The notes below the pieces were generated by a model. It worked only from the letters and a program-made list of their open reading frames with translations. It had not been told where the DNA came from and searched no databases. Below are positions 4,855 through 11,525 of a stretch of DNA of 11,525 bases, piece after piece (positions within the stretch are counted from its first letter, which is position 1; every line of letters starts with the position of its first letter). Made by a program: the position numbers and the translations under genes. The DNA lies in contig JALHFX010000062.1 of the NCBI GenBank assembly GCA_022837595.1, positions 1 through 11,525 of the forward strand. Direction: 5' to 3'. The DNA is from Propionibacterium sp. (lineage in GTDB: Bacteria; Actinomycetota; Actinomycetes; Propionibacteriales; Propionibacteriaceae).

Positions 4855-7748
4855 GCTCCATGACCGCCGGCGGCCGTGCCGCGCCCAGACGCCGTAGCGC
4901 GTTGGCCCCCACGATCGTCGTATTGGCAGTAGTGATTCTGCTGTTCGTCCTCTTCGCACGGATCTGGACCGATCTGCTGTGGTTCCGTTCGGTGGACGCC
5001 GCCGAAGTATTCACGGTGCGTTTGGGCAGCACGATCGGGCTTTTCGCCATCTTCACGATCCTGATGACCGCTGCCATCTGGATCAACATGGCGATCGCCT
5101 ACCGTTTGCGACCGCGCGGGGGACGCCAGCCAGCCGCGTCGAGCACTTTGGGTCAGGTTGAACACGTGATGGAGCGGCACACACAACTGGTCTTCGCGTT
5201 GCCTGCAGTGCTGTTGGGGATCATGGCCGGCGCAGGCACGGTCATGAATGTGGAGATGTTCTTGGCCTGGCTGAATGCGACGCCATTCGGCACCACAGAC
5301 CCGTATTTCGGACTAGATGTTTCGTTCTTCGTCTTCCAGCTTCCCTGGTGGCGCTGGGTGGTGGGGCAGGTGATCTGGACGCTGGTGGTCGCACTATTCG
5401 CTGCCGCCGCGGTGCATTTCATCACCGGATCGGCGCGCGCCACTCCGATGAGGGTTGTGCCCCCGAGCGCAGGTCAGTCGCCGGAGCTCCGGTTCTCCAA
5501 CCCGTTCACCAAGAATGCTCAGGCGCATCTGTCGGTGTTGATGGGCCTGATCACCTTGGCGATCAGTGTCGATATGTGGCTCGGACGCTATGCTTTCGCG
5601 ATTTCGGACAATGACACGTTGTTCACCGGTATCGGCTATACCGACGATCACGCTCGCATCACAGCGAAGCTGATCATGTCGATCATCTGTCTGGTCTGCG
5701 CGGTTGCATTCTTTGTTAATGCGAAGATTCGCCGTTGGATTCTGCCGAGTTCTGCGGTCGCGCTGGCCCTGGTTTCCGGTCTGATCGTGCAGATCGGCTA
5801 CCCGGCCATCGTCCAGCAGTTCGACGTGCGGCCTAACGAGCCCGATCGGGAGCGGCCCTATATCGTCAATCAGATTGCGGCCACTCGTGAAGCCTACGAT
5901 GTGACCGATGTGGAGCTCACCGACTACTCGGCGACCACAACAGTCAGTGCAGGACAGCTCGTCCAAGATGCATCGGTGCTGCCGGGTATCCGACTGATGG
6001 ACCCGCAAGTCATCTCTCCGACCTTCGAACAGCTTCAGCAGGTTCGCGGTTACTACAAGTTCCCCGCGGTGCTCGACGTCGACCGCTACACCATCGACGG
6101 TCAAGAGACAGACGCGATCATCGCTGCACGCGAGATCAATGTTGCAGGGCTGCCCACAGAGAACCAGACCTGGAACAACGTGCACACCGTCTACACCCAC
6201 GGTTATGCAGTGGTCGCCGCGTACGGTAATCAACGGCAGGCCAGCGGTGAGCCTGAGTGGATCGAACGCGATATCCCGCCGGTAGGCATGATCCAACAGG
6301 TTCAGCCGCGGATCTACTTCGGTGAGAACACCACCGAGTATGCGATCGTCGGCACTTCCGAGGGCCTGGAACCGGTCGAGCTCGACACTCCCGGGGGTAA
6401 TGAGCTGGGTGGTGGCGAGACCTACAACACCTACACCGGTTCTGGTGGTGTGCCGGTCGGCAATTTATTCGTCCGCGCACTGTTTGCGTCCCGCTTCGCA
6501 GATATCAACCTGCTGCTGAGCAGCCGGGTGCACGGCGAGTCGAAGATCCTCTTCGACCGTCAGCCGGCTGAACGCGTCCAGAAGGTCGCCCCTTGGCTGA
6601 ATATCGACAAGGATCCATACCCTGCGGTCGTCGACGGCAGGGTCGTGTGGATCGTCGATGGTTACACGACGTCGGACAGCTATCCGAACTCTCAGCGCGT
6701 CGACCTGGCGAGCGCGACCAGCGATTCCACGACCTCGTGGACGCAGATCGGCCAAGAGCGGCAGAACGTCAACTACATGCGTAACTCGGTGAAGGCCGTT
6801 GTCGATGCCTATGACGGTACTGTGAAGCTCTACGCTTGGGATACCGAGGATCCGGTGCTGCAGACCTGGCAGAAGGTCTACCCGGAGATGCTGCATTCGG
6901 TCGATGAGATCAGCCCCGATCTGATGGCGCATCTGCGTTATCCGCAGGACCTCTTCAAGGTGCAGCGTCAGATCTTGGGTCGCTACCACATGACTAATCC
7001 GGACGCATGGTATCAGCAGTCCGATCTGTGGGTAGTTCCCGAGGATCCGCGTTCGGCAGATACCAAGGAGCCCGCCTACTTCCTGTCGATCAAGTGGCCT
7101 GGGGACGATGCCCCGGTCTTCAGCCAGACCGCCGTCTTCGTGCCGAATGAGCGCGAAAACCTTGGTGCGTATATGGCTGTGGTCGCCGAGGCAACTAGTC
7201 CCGATTACGGCAAGATCCGGGTGCTGAGGCTCTCGGATACCCACCAGGTGCCTGGTCCGAACCAGACGTTCAATGCGATTCAGACCGATCAATTGGTGCA
7301 GCAAGCGCTGCTGCCCTTCACCAGTCAAGGTGCAGCCGAGCCGGTCTATGGCAATCTGCTGACGCTGCCCCTGGGTGGCGGACTGATCTACGTCAACCCG
7401 ATCTACACCCAGGGAAAGACCCAGGGCTCGTATCCGGTGCTGCGGTTCATTGTGGTGCGGTTCGGTGACCACATCGGTCTCGGCTCGACACTGCAAGAGG
7501 CACTCGACCAGGTCTTCGAGGGCGATGCTGGGGCATCGACCGGTGAAGGCGATACGGCAGGTTCCAGCGGAGTGACGCCGGGCGAGTCTGCGGCCGGGGT
7601 AGCCACGGTGGAACAGTTGTTGAATGAAGCATCGAGTGCCTATTCGGCGGCCGATGCAGCGCTGGCGAAGGGCGATCTGGGTGAGTATCAGCGCCAGATC
7701 GAGATCGCGCGGCAGAAGATCAAGGATGCCCAGGAGGCCGTCAGGTAG
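4851..7748 (+). CDS. UPF0182 family multi-pass membrane protein
   Basis: A 965-residue membrane protein of UPF0182 (PF03699; Rv3193c-like); its function is unknown. About seven transmembrane helices fill the N-terminal third (near 20-38, 57-83, 111-133, 165-192, 223-243, 269-289 and 296-320). A large extracytoplasmic domain follows (about 325-890), with family segments TREAYDVTDVE, HTVYTHGYAVVAAYGN, RVQKVAPWLNIDKDPYP and VDGRVVWIVDGYTTSD. Then comes a Gly/Ser/Thr/Glu-rich linker and a helical, charged C-terminus (from about 913, ending EIARQKIKDAQEAVR). The frame allows a TTG at 4821, but the ATG at 4851 is preferred: GAAGGGA (4840-4846) is correctly spaced, and ATGA overlaps the stop of the PPA1309 gene, showing coupling. 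The length is normal. A strong hairpin at 7762-7799 ends the unit. Confidence 0.94.
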   Translation: MSSMTAGGRAAPRRRSALAPTIVVLAVVILLFVLFARIWTDLLWFRSVDAAEVFTVRLGSTIGLFAIFTILMTAAIWINMAIAYRLRPRGGRQPAASSTLGQVEHVMERHTQLVFALPAVLLGIMAGAGTVMNVEMFLAWLNATPFGTTDPYFGLDVSFFVFQLPWWRWVVGQVIWTLVVALFAAAAVHFITGSARATPMRVVPPSAGQSPELRFSNPFTKNAQAHLSVLMGLITLAISVDMWLGRYAFAISDNDTLFTGIGYTDDHARITAKLIMSIICLVCAVAFFVNAKIRRWILPSSAVALALVSGLIVQIGYPAIVQQFDVRPNEPDRERPYIVNQIAATREAYDVTDVELTDYSATTTVSAGQLVQDASVLPGIRLMDPQVISPTFEQLQQVRGYYKFPAVLDVDRYTIDGQETDAIIAAREINVAGLPTENQTWNNVHTVYTHGYAVVAAYGNQRQASGEPEWIERDIPPVGMIQQVQPRIYFGENTTEYAIVGTSEGLEPVELDTPGGNELGGGETYNTYTGSGGVPVGNLFVRALFASRFADINLLLSSRVHGESKILFDRQPAERVQKVAPWLNIDKDPYPAVVDGRVVWIVDGYTTSDSYPNSQRVDLASATSDSTTSWTQIGQERQNVNYMRNSVKAVVDAYDGTVKLYAWDTEDPVLQTWQKVYPEMLHSVDEISPDLMAHLRYPQDLFKVQRQILGRYHMTNPDAWYQQSDLWVVPEDPRSADTKEPAYFLSIKWPGDDAPVFSQTAVFVPNERENLGAYMAVVAEATSPDYGKIRVLRLSDTHQVPGPNQTFNAIQTDQLVQQALLPFTSQGAAEPVYGNLLTLPLGGGLIYVNPIYTQGKTQGSYPVLRFIVVRFGDHIGLGSTLQEALDQVFEGDAGASTGEGDTAGSSGVTPGESAAGVATVEQLLNEASSAYSAADAALAKGDLGEYQRQIEIARQKIKDAQEAVR

Positions 7749-7761
7749 CCTCGAGCTGGGA

Positions 7762-7799
7762 CGAGGGAGGGCCGGGCAGTTGTGCCCGGCCCTCCCTCG
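7762..7799. terminator. Perfect 17-bp GC-rich hairpin terminator between convergent units
   Basis: Bases 7762-7778 are perfectly complementary to 7783-7799 around a GTTG loop: 17 uninterrupted, mostly G-C pairs. It starts 14 bases after the UPF0182 stop codon. No T-run follows on either strand, as is common for actinobacterial terminators. Since the M16 operon ends at 7898 on the other strand, the same hairpin probably stops transcription from both sides. Confidence 0.88.
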
Positions 7800-7897
7800 C
7801 GTATCACGGTCTGACTTGGCGCCATATTGCTCGCGGTTGGTCTCCTTCAGCGCCCGATGCGCAACCCGGTGACGCAGCCGGTGTGCTTCGCGGTGGC

Positions 7898-9247
7898 TCA
7901 GCCCTCGATCACCACGGCCTCGGCACTCAATCCCTGTGCTTCGAAGTCGGCGATCAGTTGTTCGGCGTCCCCGCAGAGTACAAGACTCAGTTTCTCCGGT
8001 CGCACGGTGTCGATGAATGCCTCGGATGCCTGCGATGCACTGACAGCGCTGATCTTCGCCTGCTGTTCGTTGAACCAGGACGATTCCAGCCCGCTTCCGG
8101 CCAGCACGGATGCCTCGTCCGCGATCGCAGCAGCGGTCTGGAATCGCAGTGGTGCGATGCCGAGCAGAAAGGTCTTGGCATCGAGGACTTCGTCTGAGGT
8201 GAACGGTTCGTCGGCGACCGTCAGCAGATCGACTGCCGCTAGGGCAGCGGGCACTGCGACCTCGGTCCGGCAGCTGGCCTGCATGACAAAACTGCCGTGG
8301 CTGGCCAGTGGCCGGAATCCGGCACCGGCGCCGTAGGTGAAGCCGAGCTCTTCGCGCAGAACTCGGTTCAACCGCGAGCCGAAGGATCCCCCGATTGCGC
8401 ACGAGGCGACCTGGAGCGCCGCCCACTGCGGGTGAAGTCGATCTGGCCCGAAGGCGCCGATCCGTAGATCGGCTTGCACCGAGCCTGGGCGATCGATCAC
8501 CCACACCACCGGTGCTGCGGGATTCTTCACCGTGATTTCGTGGCGCGGTTGCTCCTGACCCGGGGCCCACGAGCCGAAAGCGTTCTCAGCCAGTTTTGCG
8601 GTATCCGCGGGCAGATCGCCCGCCAAGATGATGGTCGCGCCACCCGGACGCCACCATCGATCATGGAAAGCTGCCACATCGTCACGGCGGATCGCTGATA
8701 CGGTGCTGATTCGGCCGCCTGCCGGGCGTCCAACTCGGCAGCTGTTGTCGAAGATCGCTTTCTGGAAGCCGAGCATCGCCAGAGCGGAGCTGCGCGCCAA
8801 CATCTGTTCGATCTCTGCGAGCCGCAGGCTTCGGTGTCGATCGATATCGGTGGTTTCGAAGGTAGGTAGCGTGACAATCTCGGCCAGAAGTTTCAGTGCA
8901 GGCTTGAGCTGAGTCACCGGCACTTCCATGCGGCAGACCGTCGATGATTGCCGAGCATTGCCGCTGAAGAGTGCGCCGATGTCCTCCACGGCTTCGGCCA
9001 AGAGCGGGCCCGGGTGGGGCAGGCTGCCCTCGTCACTGGCTTGAACGGCGATCGTGGCGCAGCCCTCGACTGGCGCGGGCTCGCAACTGAGCGGGGCGTC
9101 GATGACGACCTGAGCGCTGATGACATGTTGCCCTGGCAGATCGTAGAGCCATAGCCGGGCACCGTTGTCGAGCTGGATCTCGCGGGGTGCTTGTAACGTC
9201 CACAGATGCGCCGGCCCGACTACCGGGCGTACGGGAAAGTGATTCAT
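7898..9247 (-). CDS. M16 family peptidase subunit lacking the zinc site, with the Arg/Tyr pair
   Basis: A 449-residue M16 (pitrilysin/processing-peptidase type) protein made of two M16 domains (about 20-235 and 240-449). Where the zinc motif HxxEH should be, the sequence is EGCATIAVQASDEG (61-74), so this chain cannot be catalytic alone. The C-terminal half keeps the substrate-binding pair R298 and Y305 in RLNRVLREELGFTY (292-305), with the seven-residue spacing of R824/Y831 in human insulin-degrading enzyme. This fits the second subunit of a bacterial M16B heterodimer. The ATG at 9247 overlaps the stop of the upstream M16 gene as ATGA (9244-9247), with AAGGGG a few bases before it, so the subunits should be made together in similar amounts. 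There is no signal peptide; it should be cytosolic. Confidence 0.92.
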   Translation of the reverse strand: MNHFPVRPVVGPAHLWTLQAPREIQLDNGARLWLYDLPGQHVISAQVVIDAPLSCEPAPVEGCATIAVQASDEGSLPHPGPLLAEAVEDIGALFSGNARQSSTVCRMEVPVTQLKPALKLLAEIVTLPTFETTDIDRHRSLRLAEIEQMLARSSALAMLGFQKAIFDNSCRVGRPAGGRISTVSAIRRDDVAAFHDRWWRPGGATIILAGDLPADTAKLAENAFGSWAPGQEQPRHEITVKNPAAPVVWVIDRPGSVQADLRIGAFGPDRLHPQWAALQVASCAIGGSFGSRLNRVLREELGFTYGAGAGFRPLASHGSFVMQASCRTEVAVPAALAAVDLLTVADEPFTSDEVLDAKTFLLGIAPLRFQTAAAIADEASVLAGSGLESSWFNEQQAKISAVSASQASEAFIDTVRPEKLSLVLCGDAEQLIADFEAQGLSAEAVVIEG

Positions 9248-10539
9248 TCCGATTCCCCTTCTGCGACTTCGTAGCGCAAGGTGGCCCGCGCCTGCGGGTT
9301 CAGCCAGCGTTTGGCGGCGGCGGCAATGTCGTCGACGTCGAGTTGCTCGATCCTGGTGAGCTCAGTGTTAATCCGGTGCGGGTCGTCGAATAACGTCGCG
9401 TAGTAGCCGAGTTGGTCGGCGCGTTCGTCAACGGGGGCCAAGGTGGCTAGCCATTCTCGTTCGAAGCCGGCCTTCGCACGCGCTAGTTCTTCAGGACGCG
9501 GCCCACTGGTCGCAATGTCGTCCAGTGTTGAGATGATCTCGTCGGTGATTCGCGAGAGATCTGCGCCTTCGCGTGGTCGTACCGAGATCAGCCCTAACGA
9601 GGTGCCGCGTGCCAATCCGAAATCGTCGGCTCCGATGCCTTCTGCCAGCTCAGTGTCACGCACCAGTCGGCGGTAGAGCCGCGAGGACTGACCGTCCGAG
9701 ATCAGCGAGAAGAGCATCTCGATGGCCAAGCGATCGTGATGGCGCAAAGCAGGGGTCCGCCAGCACAGATGAAGTATCGGACGAGGCACCGCCCGGCTGA
9801 CGACCAGCTCTGGTAGCCCAGTGTGCGGCGGAAGCGGATCGACCTCTTCGTTGGCGGGCACCGGGATATCGGGGAGGTGTGCGAAGTAGCGGTGCGCGAG
9901 TTCTTGGCCTTGAGCACTAGTGATCGCCCCGGCAAGGGTCAAGACCGCGCCGGAAGGCCGGTACCAGGTCTGATAGAACGTCTGCACGTCGTTGAGGGTG
10001 GCGGCATCCAAATCGGCCATTGAGCCGATCGCCGGATGCGCATACGGATGGTGTTCGGGGAAGTTCACCCGCAGCAGAAGTTCAAGTTGGTCGCCGTAGG
10101 GCACATTGTCGTAGCGTTGCCGCTTCTCTTCTTTGACCACGTCTCGTTGGGTCTGGAGGTTTTGTTCATCGACGTCCAGGCTTCCCATTCGATCAGCTTC
10201 CAGCCACAACGCTAATTCGAGGGCCTGCGGGCCGACGGTTTCGAAGTAGTTGGTGCGGTCGAAACTCGTGGTCGCGTTCGCGCTGCCACCGATCGACTGG
10301 ATAGTGGCGAGGTGTTCGCCCGAGGCGACATGTGCCGAACCCGCGAACATCAGATGCTCAAAGAGATGCGCAAACCCGGTTGCACCGGGACGCTCATCGG
10401 CAGAGCCGACGCGATACCAGAGATTGACGGCGACCCCAGGCGCCATCGGATCGGGGTTGGTCAAGACTCGGAGCCCATTGTCGAGAGTGATGTCATCGAC
10501 CGGATAGTGCAGGCGAGTCAGTTCTAGCATGAACTGCAT
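9244..10539 (-). CDS. M16 family zinc peptidase, catalytic subunit
   Basis: A 431-residue M16B zinc peptidase. The inverted zinc motif HLFEH is at residues 58-62 (H58 and H62 bind zinc, E61 activates water), and the third ligand is Glu 137 or 138 in DVVKEEKRQR, at the usual spacing. The fold signatures GATGFAHLFEHLMF and GGSANATTSFDRTNYF are intact. The C-terminal half has SRLYRRLVRDTELAEGI where partners carry R-x6-Y, so the tyrosine is missing; the next gene supplies it. Together they should form a heterodimer degrading or processing peptides in the cytosol. The start is placed at ATG 10539 because CAGG lies about nine bases upstream; ATG at 10530 is an alternative. The frame stays open to 10644, but that part overlaps the divergent gene and has no M16 similarity. 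An inverted repeat (10524-10544) folds over both possible starts. Confidence 0.93.
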   Translation of the reverse strand: MQFMLELTRLHYPVDDITLDNGLRVLTNPDPMAPGVAVNLWYRVGSADERPGATGFAHLFEHLMFAGSAHVASGEHLATIQSIGGSANATTSFDRTNYFETVGPQALELALWLEADRMGSLDVDEQNLQTQRDVVKEEKRQRYDNVPYGDQLELLLRVNFPEHHPYAHPAIGSMADLDAATLNDVQTFYQTWYRPSGAVLTLAGAITSAQGQELAHRYFAHLPDIPVPANEEVDPLPPHTGLPELVVSRAVPRPILHLCWRTPALRHHDRLAIEMLFSLISDGQSSRLYRRLVRDTELAEGIGADDFGLARGTSLGLISVRPREGADLSRITDEIISTLDDIATSGPRPEELARAKAGFEREWLATLAPVDERADQLGYYATLFDDPHRINTELTRIEQLDVDDIAAAAKRWLNPQARATLRYEVAEGESE

Positions 10540-10544
10540 GCTAG
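10524..10544. promoter_or_regulatory. Perfect 8-bp inverted repeat over the M16 start codons
   Basis: CTAGCATG (10524-10531) and CATGCTAG (10537-10544) are perfectly complementary around a 5-base centre. On the M16 operon transcript this would fold into an 8-bp hairpin with a 5-base loop in which the start codon at 10539 and the alternative at 10530 lie in opposite arms and are both paired. It could act as a translation-repressing hairpin, or as DNA be a two-fold operator site. The pairing is certain; any role is inference. Confidence 0.45.
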
Positions 10545-10603
10545 CCAACCTGCAGAATCGTCGGCGTTGACTGCTGGACGTGCCGCAGAGAGAGGAGTCG
10601 GTT

Positions 10604-11525
10604 ATGGTTGCGAATCTGCCGGTCACGATCGCGCACGATGCCATCGCGCTGGGTCCGGTGGAGGTGAGCTTTCAACGTACGTTGCGCATCCCGGAATCGG
10701 GTTTGCACGCGTTGCCGCCGGGTCTGGGTCGATTCCCGCTGCGCCGGGTGGCCGATTATCCGGATACCGCGCCTGAGCGGTGGCTGGCGCTTGGTGGGGT
10801 GATGCTGCCGGTTTATCAGCGTGAAGCGATGTGGCTTTCATTCCGCAGCCGTGAGCCGGCCGCGGTACAAGTTGGCGTCGGCAGAGTCTGCGCGGTGAGC
10901 GGGCAGCCGTGGCTCGAGCAGCTTTCCCAAGAACCACAGAATTACCTGCCCGTCCCGAGACAGCCGTGGCTCGACGGCATCAATTCGGGTGCGGGGTTCA
11001 TTCGGCAGTTCGTTGCCGTTGCGTTGGGGCTCGGCGCAACGATCGAGGGCCAGGTGAGCGGGGAGGAGGTCGACGGGGGAGTGCAACTTCGGGTGGTCGG
11101 CCTGACTGCGGAGGCGCTGGCAGATTGGCGAAAGAAGCATTCGGGGGGTACCGGCATGCGAATGGCCGCTTATGCTGCGGCCCCGCCCACGGGCTCCCCG
11201 GCGATGGGGCTGGGAGCCGGTGGGCGCATGCGTCAACAGATCTATACCGATGAGAGGTCGCTGTTGGACTACGACCAGAGTCGTTCGTGGCGGGTCTTCG
11301 TCCATCTCTGCTCGGCGGCCCAATGGACGGCGATCACCGGCGAACTCGCACCGCCTACGCCGATCGATCGGGAGACCTACGTGAAGTCCGGGCTGCCCTG
11401 GTTCGACTATTACGATGCGGACGCCACAGATCTAGCGCCGAGCGAGGAACTCGCGAAGGTGAAGCCCGTCGGTGAGGTACTGGGCATCGACGAGGAGCCG
11501 TTCACTCCGGTCAGCCCGAACAAGG
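10604..11525 (+). CDS. Conserved protein of unknown function, 3' end beyond the window
   Basis: The frame from ATG 10604 is open to the window edge, giving 307 residues and no stop. A near-consensus ribosome site AGGAG (10593-10597) lies six bases before the ATG. I recall similar uncharacterised bacterial proteins but cannot name a domain. Segments that look conserved are FQRTLRIPESGLHALPPGLG (23-42), FPLRRVADYPDT (44-55), VMLPVYQREAMWLSF (66-80), PQNYLPVPRQPWLDGI (111-126), IRQFVAVALGLGATIEGQV (133-151), MGLGAGGRMRQQIY (201-214) and KSGLPWFDYYDAD (261-273). No transmembrane helix or signal peptide is evident, and there are too few Cys/His for a zinc site. A less conserved linker (about 172-200) separates two parts. 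It is transcribed divergently from the M16 operon across 64 bases. The reading frame is certainly real on RBS, length and composition. Confidence 0.85.
   Translation, partial: MVANLPVTIAHDAIALGPVEVSFQRTLRIPESGLHALPPGLGRFPLRRVADYPDTAPERWLALGGVMLPVYQREAMWLSFRSREPAAVQVGVGRVCAVSGQPWLEQLSQEPQNYLPVPRQPWLDGINSGAGFIRQFVAVALGLGATIEGQVSGEEVDGGVQLRVVGLTAEALADWRKKHSGGTGMRMAAYAAAPPTGSPAMGLGAGGRMRQQIYTDERSLLDYDQSRSWRVFVHLCSAAQWTAITGELAPPTPIDRETYVKSGLPWFDYYDADATDLAPSEELAKVKPVGEVLGIDEEPFTPVSPNK

Noticed and set aside
5394..6296. Open frame of 300 codons on the minus strand inside UPF0182
   Set aside because: Complementary-frame shadow of a conserved coding region; composition is unnatural (many His, Arg, Asp) and there is no family resemblance.
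6465..8570. Open frame of 701 codons on the minus strand across the UPF0182 3' half and into the M16 gene
   Set aside because: It lies antisense to a clear UPF0182 gene and out of frame with a clear M16 gene, crosses the terminator hairpin, is rich in Arg/His as GC-rich shadow frames are, and has no recognisable motif.
10567..10572. TTGACT as a -35 for the gene at 10604
   Set aside because: Nothing like a -10 is found 16-19 bases downstream; that place is occupied by the purine-rich ribosome site.
10540..10644. N-terminal extension of the catalytic M16 protein
   Set aside because: The extra 35 residues overlap the divergent gene and its ribosome site, do not resemble M16 proteins, and a better start exists at 10539.

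Overview
The window looks like a chromosomal segment of a GC-rich actinobacterium, most likely a member of the Propionibacteriaceae or a close relative. Three things point there: several actinobacteria-specific families (UvrD2 with a tetracysteine/HRDC tail, DUF5679, the zincin-like 'TIGR03624' family, UPF0182); a protein matching the 'PPA1309' family, named after a Cutibacterium acnes locus; and a gene order recalling the uvrD2 - Rv3195 - Rv3194c - Rv3193c neighbourhood of Mycobacterium tuberculosis. I see no insertion sequence, prophage, CRISPR array, tRNA or rRNA. The segment reads as vertically inherited core genome.

Layout. (1) 2-730 (+): C-terminal part of a UvrD2-type helicase, cut by the window edge. 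(2) 756-920 (-): a 54-residue DUF5679 zinc-ribbon protein, convergent with uvrD2. (3) 921-1189: a 269-base divergent gap with a candidate promoter and operator for the small protein and a long imperfect hairpin at 1076-1135. (4) 1190-1786 (+): YgjP/DUF45 (M48-like) metallopeptidase. (5) 1803-3137 (-): zincin-like protein of the Rv3195 type, convergent with the previous gene. (6) 3263-7748 (+): a tightly overlapping three-gene unit of a membrane-anchored PDZ/Lon-like protease (YlbL type), a PPA1309-family cytosolic protein and a UPF0182 seven-pass membrane protein, ended by a perfect 17-bp hairpin at 7762-7799. (7) 10539-7898 (-): two M16 zinc peptidase subunits with a 4-bp overlap. The first carries the zinc site and the second the Arg/Tyr substrate-binding pair. 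(8) 10604-11525 (+): a divergent gene with no stop codon before the window ends, a conserved protein whose function I do not recognise.

Four of the nine genes are peptidases or peptidase-like. The YlbL-PPA1309-UPF0182 unit shares start/stop overlaps, so its products are probably made together and may work together at the membrane; no function is established for the set. The M16 pair looks like an obligate heterodimer. Points most worth a second look are the apparent loss of the whole 2B subdomain in the helicase, the perfect inverted repeat that folds the two possible M16 start codons against each other, the unexplained hairpin at 1076-1135, and the loss of histidines in the zincin-like protein. 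I do not see a clear new multi-gene defence or mobile system here.
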